From: Pyrenophora tritici-repentis
Lineage: Eukaryota; Ascomycota; Dothideomycetes; Pleosporales; Pleosporaceae
Length of the DNA stretch: 64,000 nt
NCBI RefSeq assembly: GCF_003171515.1
Contig: NC_089399.1
Span: 3,906,001-3,970,000 of the forward strand
Direction of reading: 5' to 3'
The position numbers and the translations under genes were made by a program. Below are positions 32,344 to 43,336 of this stretch, in pieces; the first letter of the stretch is position 1, and the number at the start of each line of letters is the position of its first letter. The notes beneath the pieces were generated by a model, which had not been told where the DNA came from, did not search any database, and worked only from the letters and a program-made list of their open reading frames with translations.

Positions 32344-32751
32344 TTAGCGACAGTGGAAAGTGTGAAACAGACAAGCGACGCAACAAGATTCCAGAATTGA
32401 ACTTACAGATGTTGTTGCTTCAGTTGAATTAGTAGAGGCTGGCCGGCATCTAGTTATTCGGGAGCAACCTCGGGTGTAAGGATTTGCCTGAGTGCTACCG
32501 TAACAGTTGTATCTTGATGCACCTCGCACAGAGCAGGGAACCGTGCCCCTCCACATAGCCCCGTAGTGTATAACTCCAGAATTAACCGTAGATTGACCAA
32601 GATTGCCACCTGTATCACCACTATCATCTGTAGCACCAGAGTCTTGTGGAGCTCGTTGAACGATAGCTGGGTCGAGAACCCGATAATATCTGGGAGACGC
32701 GGTAGCTAGAGAGGCGAGGAGCATAAAACTGAAGGCGATGGAGAACTTCAT
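32344..32751 (-). CDS. RALF-like secreted peptide precursor
   Basis: From ATG 32751 the precursor has a signal peptide (MKFSIAFSFMLLASLATA), a Ser/Asp/Gly-rich spacer, and from about residue 60 a domain unmistakably like plant rapid alkalinization factors: IHYGAMWRGTVPC, RGASRYNC, QANPYTRGCSRITRC. Cysteines at residues 73, 83, 96 and 102 have spacing C-x9-C-x12-C-x5-C, as in plant RALFs. An RRxL subtilase site is absent. RALFs signal through FERONIA-type receptor kinases in plants, and RALF homologues are known in some plant-associated fungi. A GTAAGT at 32406-32401 right after the domain (...EATTS) probably starts an intron, so the true C-terminus may differ; the unspliced frame ends at 32344. 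An in-frame ATG also exists 15 bp upstream. Confidence 0.88.
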   Translation of the reverse strand: MKFSIAFSFMLLASLATASPRYYRVLDPAIVQRAPQDSGATDDSGDTGGNLGQSTVNSGVIHYGAMWRGTVPCSVRGASRYNCYGSTQANPYTRGCSRITRCRPASTNSTEATTSVSSILESCCVACLFHTFHCR

Positions 32752-33417
32752 TGTTGCGAGGTTCAAAATTTGAGAACGTAGATGTGCTGTATAGACAAAT
32801 GTCTTGTGTAACTGAGTTGGATAAACGAGCGTGTTGTATGGAAAGAGTGTGTGGTGTTGAACGAGTGTGTGGTACTCAAAGAGTGTGGTGAGAGAGGGAA
32901 CGTGTTGCGAGCTCTAAGACCTGAGAAAGGGAATCATTCGTGAATTTAAGTGTTCTGGAAAAGAGCACGTGATGGGCGGTTCCCCCATGCGAGACACAAA
33001 GCTCGATTTTTCCGGGTAAGATTGGAACACACTAATTACGGTCTGAACGTCCGAAATGCTTGGGAAAGCTACGAACATGTACCCCCAAGCCCGCTGGTGG
33101 AGAAACTTACGTGGTTTCCAAGCTATTTAGAGCGTCCTCCTGGCTGGAAATCCATACTAGCGTCAGTTGTCAGCTCGCTCAAGCTTGTTCGTAGGGCTGC
33201 TGTCCCCGCTAAAGCCTTGCAACCCCAGCCTACGTCTGAATTGCTAATGCCAAGTTCATAACCCCCAACTGGCTGATATCACATTGGAGAACGCATGTGG
33301 GCGCACGAACAGGGGAGGGATTGTAGTATAATTTCCGCAAGGATCTAGCTCTGTGTAAGATCATACCATGCGGCATGTCTACGACCTTGGTAAAAATTGG
33401 CAGTACAGGTTCACTAT
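32752..33417. other. Promoter side of RALF-like gene
   Basis: No gene. Just upstream of the ATG are three near-repeats of GTGTG(T/G)TG...GAGTGTGTGG (32830-32890). Nothing else is recognised. Confidence 0.45.
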
Positions 33418-33545
33418 CAGACTCCGCAACAATCAATCGGATCGGCATGATTGATTCCTATCTAGGTTAAAGGCTGCCTAATGAAGTAATTCTTTAACCT
33501 ATATAGGAATCAATCATGTCAATCGATTGATTGTTGCGGAGTCTG
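33418..33545. mobile_element. hAT-type MITE, 128-bp foldback
   Basis: Perfect terminal repeats CAGACTCCGCAACAATCAAT at both ends. Nearly the whole element folds back on itself (TGATTGATTCCTAT... against ...ATAGGAATCAATCA). An 8-bp duplication TTCACTAT (33410-33417 and 33546-33553) flanks it. Same family as 11215-11376, with a target site differing at one base. Confidence 0.87.
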
Positions 33546-33702
33546 TTCACTATGCTCGGTCCAATAACTGTTGCGGCAATACTCGCACACACTCCCGAGG
33601 TTAGCGAGAGATCTTTCACTCTACGGTTAACCGGCTTCTGAATATACTGTTTCTACAACACGTACAATGACCGAATATTTCCATACATGTGAGGCCTAAA
33701 AC

Positions 33703-34104
33703 TCAATCGAATGGCTCTTTATCAGTACGCCCATGCATCAAGACACAAACAACAGATAAGGTTGACATAAAAGTTACAGCCACGACACCAAGCATATACG
33801 GGATCGATAAAAGGAGATCAAGCATATACGGGGGGTAAATCAAGAGATACCAAGCGGGTATGGTGTGATTCTCAAGGCAATCTCTGCTGATGCCATAATA
33901 AGCCTCGGTGGTATTTGCGACTGCACTTTGAGAGGAAGCTATGGGCGATGAAAAACTTTGCTGTGCTGACCAATAGTAAACCCATCCTGGAACTATAATT
34001 CCCGTAACTCCTGGGCCCAGCAAACGCCGAACAGAAAGCGATGAAAACTTAAGAGCACTTTTTGCTGCATGCCTTGCTCGTCTCGTGGCATTACGGATAC
34101 CCTC
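33703..34104 (-). other. Possible 3' exon of a degraded membrane-protein gene
   Basis: Following a good 3' splice site (CACAACATAG, ending 34105), a frame of about 133 codons stays open to 33703. It encodes a hydrophobic segment near LLGPGVTGIIVPGWVYYW and another, YMLDLLLSIPYMLGVVAVTF, ending in a charged tail. Upstream sequence in all frames is full of stops, so no complete gene can be built. Family not recognised. Confidence 0.25.
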
Positions 34105-34662
34105 CTATGTTGTGAAAAGCTACTCAAGTATATCTATGAAGTTACTCAAGGACACGTTCAATCTGGATCCACTGCGAGATACCCAGCCTATGGCACAACA
34201 AATAAAGTTCAGAAGCTCACCCAGGGGGTCAACCATCCCAGAAAAAGGCGAGATATCTTCAAGTAACATTCATGACTAATTCCCGTCCTGATCTCTCGGG
34301 TATCTCCACTTTTTTCCCTCGGTAGTCCGGGAGATGTCAAAAAAGGGTGTCTTTGCGTGGCACCAAAAAATAAAGTTGCATGTGTGAAAAGATCCAGACT
34401 CCCAAAAGGCCGTAGGTAAGCACCGAGTTGGTCGGGGATGTCCCGAGATGACATGATATGCTGCGGCTCCGAACGGACCATCAGGTAAGCACTTAAATGA
34501 GACTTCGATAATGCCAAGGTCCGGGCCCTGGCGTGTAGTTATCAAAATCATCCCACCGGGACGGATCTGAACATGGGACATTCTTCACCATCTCGCACTC
34601 GGGCGGTCTTTGTAGGGATACTGAAAATGGGCTGACTTTAGGTGGTCGTACGCGCACGTGTC
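34105..34662. other. No supported gene
   Basis: Overlapping frames of about 100 codons on the minus strand (34209-34581) have no recognisable motif. They may be exons of the degraded gene at 33703-34104, but I cannot join them. Confidence 0.35.
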
Positions 34663-34870
34663 TCGGATTCTGTAAGCCCCCCATGAGTATACAACTCGTA
34701 TTTTGTAAGCCTGCACGGTCTCTCCTTATGCTGTGCAGAATTTCGGTATTCTTCAAGCCCCCACGAGTGGACGACTCATGTTTTGTACGCTTGTACAGTC
34801 TCTCCTTATGCTGGGCAGCATGTCGGTATTTTGTAAGCCCGCATCGGCTTTCTACGTATTGGGTAGAATG
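34663..34870. repeat. Degenerate 80-bp tandem repeat
   Basis: The motif TCGG(t)ATTnTGTAAGCCC starts units at 34663, 34743 and 34823 (80-bp period); the third unit is shortened to 48 bp. Units share GTACAGTCTCTCCTTATGCT-like sequence. The open frames across the region are products of the repeat. Confidence 0.7.
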
Positions 34871-36744
34871 TCGGAGAAATGTTGTGGATACCGGTGCTTG
34901 CGACCAACGCTACGACGGAAGTCTTTCTGCAAGAGCATGTTGAGCGATTTAGGGGTTTTTTGGTTTCAGATGAGCCTTTTGGTCTTGCAGAAGCGCATCT
35001 ATTTCTGATATGTACAAGCCAGGCGAGGCAAGTGTGAAATAGGCTAGGTAGAAACGAATGTGAAAATGTCCAGTAAAGACTCATCAAAATGACACATTGA
35101 TGGTTTTCCAGTCTAGAACTCACTCCAAGAACGTGTACCATAGTCTTGTAGAAAAAGGGAAGTGCAAAGTAGCTTAGTACAGATCCCCATCAAAACTCAT
35201 GTAACACGGCTACTTGTCCAGTTTGCATGTACCTACGCCAAACATGTGTACCAATATGCTACCGGGTGGCACATTATCTGTGCTCGCATCTGCCTGCGCA
35301 TCTCAATGTGTCTAGAGGAGTCCCATGGTACCGAACACACGGCATAGAAAAGTCTTCCAATAATTGACATCGACGCAGCGAATTTGCGATTGAGGAGAAC
35401 CAGCAGCCTCATAGAGGACATTCTCTATCTACCGCGTGCAAGCGAGCCATTCCACTCTTCATTCCCACCCACCCTTTAGATCTACCACTCGCTTCTTATT
35501 CTTAATTCTATCGCGATTCCCCTCATAATGTACACATATACATCTCCGCTTTTACCAAACAATCACAAAGTAGTACCCGCGCTGCCTTTCCAAGAACAAC
35601 ACTCAATCTTTATAGTCATAAAATCTCAAGGAATCGACGGAAAAAGTGGCGACACTACTACCCCTTCCCGATCCTAGCCAATTTGCTCCATTCATTTACG
35701 CCTTTTATTGAACCCATTGAGCTAGCAGAAGCTCATCTTTTTGTTTGAATCTATGTTTTTGTGGTATAGATGGCTTCTTTGTAGAATCTTGGGAATCATA
35801 AACGATAGTATACACCAACGTAGACCACCGTTGCTAAGACCCTTTTCGTAGCCGGAGCCTATCTAGTGTCTGAGCTTTTGACGGTCGAGGAGCCCAGGAT
35901 GCAGTATTATAGTAGAGGAATAGTCTCAATAGTTAGAAGAGAGGCTGCCAACCTGCAATTAGTAGAGAGTAGAGAAAAAGAAGGCATATTAGTAGTAAAT
36001 AGTAGTGTTGATACGGCAAAGGTGAGGTTGAATCAAGTAACGGTCGTTGCAACGAGTTGAAGTAGATGGTTATGATTGATTAGAGGAGGTGGGCTGCAGC
36101 TCGCGTACGAACTGAATCCCACCCCACGGCACGGGCCACGCACGTAGTCACGTGCTCGCCACGTACGTACGGTGGCTCGAAACTAAGAGCAACCAACAAG
36201 TAGTATTAAGAATAGTATATAATTATCTATTAAGCTTCTCTACGCGGAGTTATCTTAAAATAATTAACCTTACGCTAATTACCTAACACTAAACACGTAA
36301 TAAGCTACTATGAATTTTCTAGTGATGAGTTGGGGGGTATCACAAATCCAAAAAGTCCAAACAGGTAACATGCCCCTACCTGGCAAACACAAAAAGCGTA
36401 GAAATAAGCTACTATACTATAGTATTTAGATAACGATAGTGTAGGGCTTTTACCAGCAGAGAAGGATATCAAGGGGATTGTGGTTGCAGATGGAAAAGGG
36501 GGTTTGATGTGGCTGCTAAAGTTAACAGCGAGGGTAAGAGGAGAGAGAGGGGTATAGGGTGGGTAAGGTGAAATGAGGTAAGGTGGGATTGGATTGGTAT
36601 GTATAGGTGTGAAGATGATTAAATACTGAGTGATATCATGTAGCTAGACTACGCTTTCTAACCTCGACTACAACTTTAATCTGCATTGCCACAACCTGCC
36701 TTACCCCCACACCCCCCGAATATACCCAAACCCCACCCTATTGC
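34871..36744. other. Gene-free stretch
   Basis: About 1.9 kb without supported genes. AATAAGCTACTAT occurs twice, 104 bp apart (about 36298 and 36402), and AAGCTACTATGAAT also near 24472, hinting at a small unrecognised repeat. The rest is AT-rich, with a CACGTACGTACGG-type palindromic patch near 36160. Confidence 0.45.
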
Positions 36745-38615
36745 CTAATTCCCAAGCAACCCCCCAACCACCTCCGCGACAGCAATCATCTTCTCCTCTT
36801 GCAGCCTCCTCCCCCACCAACTGCACCCCAACATGCGCCCCATGATAAACCTCGGGATCATCTGCATCACAAGAATCGTCAGCAATCTACCTTTTACCCC
36901 CAAATCCACCCTCAGCCAAGTGGGTCATAAACTTACAATCATCCTGATGCATCTGATCTTGTTCATCAATCGCCTGATACCCAGCCTCCACCTTCTTATC
37001 CACACCCTTATCAACCCTCGTTACCGGCACAATAACACTGGTATAATCCAACACATTAACAAACGAAGAATACCCATAATACTTATACCTCTCCCTTCTC
37101 GCAGCCGGGAACGGCGCCAACGGTGTAATAACCGCATCTACCGGCCTACCCGTCCCCGTTTGCTGCACCGTGCTGTTCCAGTACTCCATATATTCCTTCT
37201 TGAGACGCCGCAGCGCGACGTTGTTAGCTGCGATTTCGCTAGCGGTGAACTCCTTGGTCAGGGAGGCGTAGAAGGATACTTGGGGCGACATGGGTTCGCC
37301 GGAAAGCGCAAAGGCGGAGCGGACGTCGGAGCCGCCGTCGTAGATCCAGGAGTTCATGCCTGTGTCTACTAGGGTGCGGTGGGATGGCGGTGTCCAGTCG
37401 ATGACTTTGTAGCCGGCGGCGCGAACAGCCGCCACAACCTCCTCAATAGCGCGGCGGACGGGTGGAGTGGGGTTTACGACGCCGTCTGTTCTTAGTACAC
37501 CGAAGCAGAGGGGTTTCAAGGTTTTAATTTCTGCGTCGTGCGAGGGGCGCCAGGGGATTTCGTGGACGAAGGGGTCGTGGTACCAGGGGGGTTTGATCGA
37601 GTATGGCTTGCGTGATCAGACGGAGGGAGGCTGCGTTTGTGGCGAGGGGCCCGACGACGGAGAGAATGGTGTTTTGGCCGTCCATGGAGTTTGCCATGCC
37701 TTCGTAGGGGAGACGCCCGGTCGAGGGGCGGAGGCCGTAGAGGCCGTTGAAGGCGGCGGGGATGCGGATGGAGCCGCCGATGTCGGTGCCTAGTCCTATG
37801 GGTGCTTGGGACTTGTTAGTTTTTTTTCTTGAAGAGGTGGTGGTGTTGGGGCGAGTATTAGCTGAGTGAGGTTTTGGAACGCTTACATCCTCTAATCCCG
37901 ATCAGAGCACCCTCGCCACCTGAACTTCCCCCTGCTGTTAGATGTCTGTTCTTGGGGTTTAAAGTGTATCCGATGATGTTGTTTACTGTCTCGCCACTCA
38001 TCAGTGTATGCGGTACGCTCGTCTTGCAATACAACACCGCGCCTGCATTTCGCAACATCTTCACCATCTCACTTTCGAAAACCTTCTCTTTCCCAGTCCC
38101 TTTCTTGCCTTCAAAAGTGCCGATCCAGCCGACGTAGCCCATGGAAGTTTCAACACCCTTGACGTGGAATTGGTCCTTGAGGGAAACGGGTACTCCGTGG
38201 AGAGGTCCAATAGTTTTCTTGTGTTGGGCGTAGTAAGCATCAAGGGCTTTGGCGTCTTCGATGGCAGCATCGAAGAAAATTTCATGCAAGCAGTGTAGCT
38301 TTTTGATCAGTGTCAGTCTACCAAGTGTACTCAGGGGATACATACCAGTTGGTGTCCTACCGCTGCTCTATGGCAGAATGCTTTCGTTACCTCAACAGCT
38401 GACCATTGCCCTTCTGCAACTTTCTTTGCGATGACGTCTGCGCTGCTTTCGGTGATGTCCAGTTCCTTCTTATCAAAGTATTGCTTCACATATTCTGTCA
38501 CATCCACTTGCTTTTCAATCGACGGCAGCTTATCAAGTCGCCACTCCGCTGGTATCGCAGCTAGAGTAGCCTCGCGCTTCTGAGTAGCAATCTCCTGCCA
38601 TGATGGTGTTGCCAT
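36745..38615 (-). pseudogene. Acetamidase-like amidase with two apparent frameshifts
   Basis: Amidase-signature (AS) family, amdS-like. Exons 38615-38346, 38298-37887, 37804-36937 and 36861-36745 (introns 47, 82 and 75 nt). The Ser-cisSer-Lys triad is visible: PVSLKDQF (Lys), TAGGSSGGEGAL (cis-Ser), [13 protein letters not shown] (nucleophile Ser). Two places break frame. A six-base G run on the plus strand (37586-37591) needs one base fewer to join QTP to the following [12 protein letters not shown] frame. A five-base C run (36811-36815) needs one fewer to read QLVGRRLQEEK. Everything else is family-like through VVGGLLGN. Both lesions are +1 in homopolymers, so assembly or sequencing error is as likely as true decay. 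If intact, it would hydrolyse short amides in the cytosol. Confidence 0.82.
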
Positions 38616-39373
38616 GTTGCAGTCTTCCAACGTCGATAGTGTTAGGAGAGATGGTGTTGAGTAAATAGGTGCGGGGAACTCAAGGAGCCATCCAAAAGAG
38701 GGGCTTGAGAGATAGTAAAGACGGATGCGTCTCCAACATGACGTGGACAGGAATGGGGTGTTTGATAGCTTTAGAGCTACCCCAACGGCTGAGTGGGGTA
38801 GCTTTCACTTTGTCGTTGGCTACCTTCCTGATGGGCATAGCTCGAGTCCGGCCGGAGCATTTCAGGAAAACCGGATCCACTGATGACATGTCGAAGCGAA
38901 CAGGAGGGGTAGGGCTGCACGCGACATTGCTTTTGGACATGGCGGAGATAGTCGGAGGTATCGGTAGCTATGACATTTGCCGATCGCCAACATGATAACA
39001 AATGAGATACGATGACGTTTAACTTCACACATGTCCTCATAAAACCATTTTCATAAGCCAACACACAAAAATACAGCATCAATTCTCCCGCACATCCTAG
39101 GTATCTAAAAGGTTGAAACCAAAGAAACGAGAAAACGTAAGCAAGAAAAAAAGGTACAAGATTTGCATCAGTACAAAGACGCCCTTGAATGCATATGGGA
39201 TGTTTAGCAATCCTCTCAGAGTGAGTAGCTCGAGAGAACTCCAACCATCAACCAATTCTTCAGTCTACTTTGGTCGAGAAACTTGTGGTATATTTCCGGA
39301 AACGCTGATGACTTTAGAGCAAAATGGATATCGTTACAGGGTGCCGTGTCGTGTGGTATGGGACGGGCGGTTT
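38616..39373. other. Intergenic
   Basis: About 0.75 kb between the amidase start and the 3' end of the Ysc84-like gene. Nothing recognised. Confidence 0.5.
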
Positions 39374-40870
39374 CTACACCGTTTCAACGTAGTTGCTGGT
39401 ATGGTTAGCGGAAGTCACATTGGACGTAAATGTAGTAGACGTACCTGGGGAAGATGCCTTCCCTGTTGCCTATCCTGCCTGTCCACCAATCCGTCTCGTT
39501 GTCGGTCTTCTTCAGAATGGTGATGATTTCGCCCTTCTTAAAGCCAAGATCACCTGGCTGGTCCGCATCGAATGTGAACTTGGCAATGGCCTGGTCTGAC
39601 TGTAGTGATGCCTTCTTCTGTCCAGTTGTCTGTCCAAATACGGGCTTGGGCGCTGTTGGCCGTCCGGGTTTGCGATCGCTGTATGAGTAGTCGTCGCCAA
39701 AGGTCTGGGAGCGGGTCCGTGTATCGATGCGGTCAAACGTCTCGTTAGGGTTCGCGCGTGTCGAGAAGGAGCGGTTGAGGCCGCCTGGTGCAGACGATGG
39801 CTGTCGGTCGTAGACATCGTCGGTCCACGCCGATGAATGGCCAGGTCGGTCTCTATAGTCGTAGTCGTTTTGCTGTCCCACAGAGCCGGTGCGATCCCTC
39901 CGTACACCCTCGCCCATGGCTGAGCCACGGCGGCCTTGCCATACTACGTTGTCGTGTGTGTCGTCGTAGACGGGAATGTCATTGTACATGGCATCGTTTG
40001 TAACGTTTGCCGCGCCACCAATACCAGCGAAGACTCTCGAGTTGAGCACCTGTAGGAGGGGCTGAGCAGCCGGCGGCGGGGGAACCTGACCGCTGAGGAT
40101 CTCGCGCGCGGTCCATCGACGGCCGTAAAGCTTCTCGTTGGCGTCTCTTCGCTCGATGATACCGCTGCCCTCCAAACTGACACCAGCAAACAGACCCTTG
40201 GTCTTGCTGTAGCTGAAAATACCAGCTACACTCTTCAAGCTCGCCGCGCCGGCTGCTTCGGCATTGCGACCGACGGGACCGGCGGCGATTGACACATTAC
40301 CACCCAGTGTCAAAGAGCCCGCCTGTGCAAATGTGCGTACGGCGGATGCATCATTCAGGATAAAAACAAAGTCCGTGAGCTCGAAGCCAATTTGTCCGCC
40401 AAAGCCGCCACCGATGGTTCCAATAGCCGTGGGTGCCGACCACGATCCGTCCGCCAGACGAGCAACGACAACACCCGATCCGAATCGCGCAGTGCCGAGG
40501 AAGCCAGCCTTGAAGACTGTGAGAATTGCGAGGCCCTATGAAAGGAAGCGCGTCAGTATTTCGGCTTGGGCTCCTACTATCAACCTGCCCATTCGCGTAG
40601 GCAATTACCGGATGCGCGGGGAAAAGTCGTACCTTTGCATTGGCAAGAATATTTGGAGGAATAATTTTATCAGGACCAAAAGACTGCTTCGGGTCTACAA
40701 AGGATGCAAGAATCTTTCCTGTCTTGCGACATTCGCCTGGCGGGAGCTGTTAGCGACGTCACCGGCCGGGCCTCCGAAGAACAACAAGAAGCAACAATAA
40801 GAACAGGCAATGATGGAGCACACTTACTGGCCATGGACGATGGCAGCGGGTTATTGAGACTGAAACCCAT
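39374..40870 (-). CDS. Ysc84-like SYLF/SH3 actin-patch protein
   Basis: Four exons (40870-40828, 40736-40633, 40535-39445, 39395-39374; introns 91, 97 and 49 nt) give 419 aa. The N-terminal SYLF (DUF500) domain, about residues 1-230, includes GKILASFVDP, GLAILTVFKAGFLGTARFGSGVV, GTIGGGFGGQIGFELTDFVFIL, LGGNVSIAAGPVGRNAEA and SYSKTKGLFAGVSLEG. The linker is Ser/Arg/Asp-rich and probably disordered. The C-terminal SH3 domain (AKFTFDADQPGDLGFKKGE..WWTGRIGNREGIFP) is completed only after the last splice (SNYVETV). Homologues bind lipids and actin and work in cortical actin patches during endocytosis. The 7-codon last exon is easily missed by automatic annotation. Confidence 0.92.
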
Positions 40871-41576
40871 ACTGACGCGAACTGAGGAATGTGAATTACA
40901 AAAGTCCCAAGGTATAGTAGGATGTGAGTTGGGGAAAGAGAGGGCGCTTTGCGCTGCTTAAGGCTGCGGAACTGCTGACTGCGGGGATCATGTCATCAAA
41001 GGTGGCTGTACCCATGGACATGGATTCCCAAGACGCGCCCACGAAGCGCCGAGCCCACGCGCCACGATTCCCAGGCTATTTTACTGGAACTTGAGTCGGT
41101 CGTAGTCTGTCACATTCTAGCCATGTGCATGACGCTCATCACATCATTTCATCGCGTTCTCGCAGGCGTGGTTCCTTCTCGCCCCGCCCATCCGTCTACG
41201 CCCGACCTTCACGCCCAAATCTGACTAACTTGTTGTAGATGACTATCTCACCTTGACAGCGTCAAGGCGTGCAGTCTTCCGATGCAATTACGCGCATATG
41301 CTACGATTGGTCGTGCTGCTCCCCCTTGACGCGTGTTGATGATTAGCATGTAGTTCATGCCACACAGTCTTAGAAAGACACAGCCCTGCGTTATATACAG
41401 TATATTTTCTCACAGTACAAGCTACTTTGACATTCATCTACTAAAGACAGAGAGCCTACACAACACCAGAAACCCTCCATGTATACGCCATGCCGTTGTG
41501 TCACCAACCGCCGTCCGTAGTACAGCATCCCACCTAGCCAACAACATCAAGTATCTGCACATCCTCATCCATAATC
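40871..41576. other. Intergenic
   Basis: About 0.7 kb upstream of the Ysc84-like gene and downstream of the asparaginase gene. No supported feature. Confidence 0.5.
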
Positions 41577-42917
41577 TTACCACTCACCCCAACCCTCCGG
41601 TCCACTCTCCCAGCTATCCTCCCTAAACACCAAACATCTATACCCGCCATCCCCGTCAATCCAAGCCCTAAACATACCCCCACCATTATAATCCTGTACA
41701 ACCTGCACCTCTGTCCCCACAACCTCAATCCCAATAATCCCCCCCACACCCTCATGCACCCTATCCCACCGCTCTCCAGCCGACTTTTGCAGCTCGCCAT
41801 CTGGCCCAGCCATCCAAGTTGTAGCCTCAGATAGCGAGCAGTCCGAGAAGCGTGATCGGGCTGCAGTAGTGCGAGCTGCACTTGTCCGCAAGAAGGTATC
41901 ACCATTACCCGTTCCGGACAGTGCCATGGCGTGGCGGACGGTTATTGGCTTCTCGTCGCTTGTAGCTGCCGCTTGTGGAGTGGATGTTGATGTTGATGCG
42001 GCGTGTAAGGTAGGTAGTAGTAGACAATCGCCAATTACGCCTCTTAGATCACCTCTTGAGAGTTTATCTAGCGGAGAGGAAACGATGGATGCAGATGGTT
42101 GATACAGCATCTGTGACGACCGCTGTGAAACTTTGGTATACCACTCCTCAGCCCAGAATCCCGCGCCCAGTGTCGGTGTATCACCAATGCGACCGGGGAC
42201 TTTGTTTGTCAAACCCCCCGTAGACGTAGCCGTGCATACAGTGCCGAAAGAATCCACAACGACGGCACCACATGTCCCAAGTGGGATGAAGTTATCTTTT
42301 TCCCACTGGCTCGTCTCGTGTGAAGCTTTTCCCGCTTCTTCCTTTTTCTTCTCTTCGACTAGCCCGCGCTGATGCTCATCCCACCTCTTTTGCGTGAAAA
42401 AGTAGCTTGGCTCCACAATCTCCAACCCCCATTTCTCCGCCATCTCTTCTGCAAACTCGCCACTATACTGGCAGTGATCTCCCGCACCACCGCCATCAGC
42501 GCTCTCGCCGCGGATTAGAAACTCTCGCGCTAGCTTGATGGGGTTCTTCACGTGCGAGAGGAGCATACAGCCTATACCGCGTTTACGGTAACCGTTGGAC
42601 ACCATGATGCTGCACTCGAGTTCGTTTTTTCCATCTCGTGTGAAGACGGCTCCTTTTCCCGAGTTGTATAATGGGTCGTTTTCGAGGAGCGTGACGGCGT
42701 ATGTGGCGACGTCTAGTGCTGTTGCTCCCGGAACTGAGAGCTGTGCGGTTGCTTTGGAGAGGATGCTGAGAAGAGACGCACGGTATTCATCGTATTGGTC
42801 TCGGGGGATGGATGTGCGTGTTATGTTACCTGCGCCGCCGTGGATGATGATCCGCGGTTTGACATGTTGACTGGTGATGGGGTGGGTATCGTGCTTGGGT
42901 GATGAGGTGGTTACCAT
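41577..42917 (-). CDS. Plant-type asparaginase / isoaspartyl peptidase (Ntn hydrolase)
   Basis: Single exon, 446 aa. N-terminal RIIIHGGAGNI, then NDPLYNSGKGAVFTRDG and LECSIMVSNG (alpha subunit). The autocleavage and nucleophile Thr is in LGTCGAVVVDSFG, followed by ATSTGGLTNKVPGRIGDTPTLGAGFWAE (substrate-binding region) and the beta-subunit SGTGNGDTFLRT. Compared with bacterial and plant enzymes of about 310-350 aa it is long, with extra segments before the nucleophile and near residues 280-320. The linker before the nucleophile is Lys/Glu-rich. The family matures by self-cleavage into alpha and beta subunits and hydrolyses asparagine or beta-aspartyl peptides. No introns seen. Confidence 0.92.
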   Translation of the reverse strand: MVTTSSPKHDTHPITSQHVKPRIIIHGGAGNITRTSIPRDQYDEYRASLLSILSKATAQLSVPGATALDVATYAVTLLENDPLYNSGKGAVFTRDGKNELECSIMVSNGYRKRGIGCMLLSHVKNPIKLAREFLIRGESADGGGAGDHCQYSGEFAEEMAEKWGLEIVEPSYFFTQKRWDEHQRGLVEEKKKEEAGKASHETSQWEKDNFIPLGTCGAVVVDSFGTVCTATSTGGLTNKVPGRIGDTPTLGAGFWAEEWYTKVSQRSSQMLYQPSASIVSSPLDKLSRGDLRGVIGDCLLLPTLHAASTSTSTPQAAATSDEKPITVRHAMALSGTGNGDTFLRTSAARTTAARSRFSDCSLSEATTWMAGPDGELQKSAGERWDRVHEGVGGIIGIEVVGTEVQVVQDYNGGGMFRAWIDGDGGYRCLVFREDSWESGPEGWGEW

Positions 42918-43336
42918 TATATGTATGATATTCCTTTTTTTGCGCAGTTTGTGTTTACTGAGAGCGACTGATGATCAATTCCTGCAGCGGGATGTTTTGG
43001 ACGCGTACTTAGATACGGCGAGTTGGTCTCTCATTGTAGTAGATAGCGTTAGGTTGGAAGTAGTTTAGCGTCATCTCCCCGCCTTCCTGAAGCGTCTCAC
43101 TTCTTTCTTTCGTACCCAGTCTGTTTACACAGAAGAACTGCAACTTTTGCATTGCATTGCCGAGTGAGCTTCTCATACCTCAGTATCTATTATTATTTTA
43201 GATTCCCCAAATCCGTGTTCTTTTCTTACATGACGTACTCTACTTGTTTCCTTCTGGAGCGCTTAAGCTCTCAGAATTGCTAATTTCTATACTGTCATTC
43301 TTGGGCCTCGTTCAGAAGCATCTAGTGACCATGGAA
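42918..43336. other. Intergenic
   Basis: About 0.4 kb between the asparaginase start and the 3' end of the Ind1-like gene. Nothing recognised. Confidence 0.5.

Noticed and set aside
35866..36060. 64-codon frame
   Set aside because: No motif, isolated in gene-free DNA, length expected by chance.
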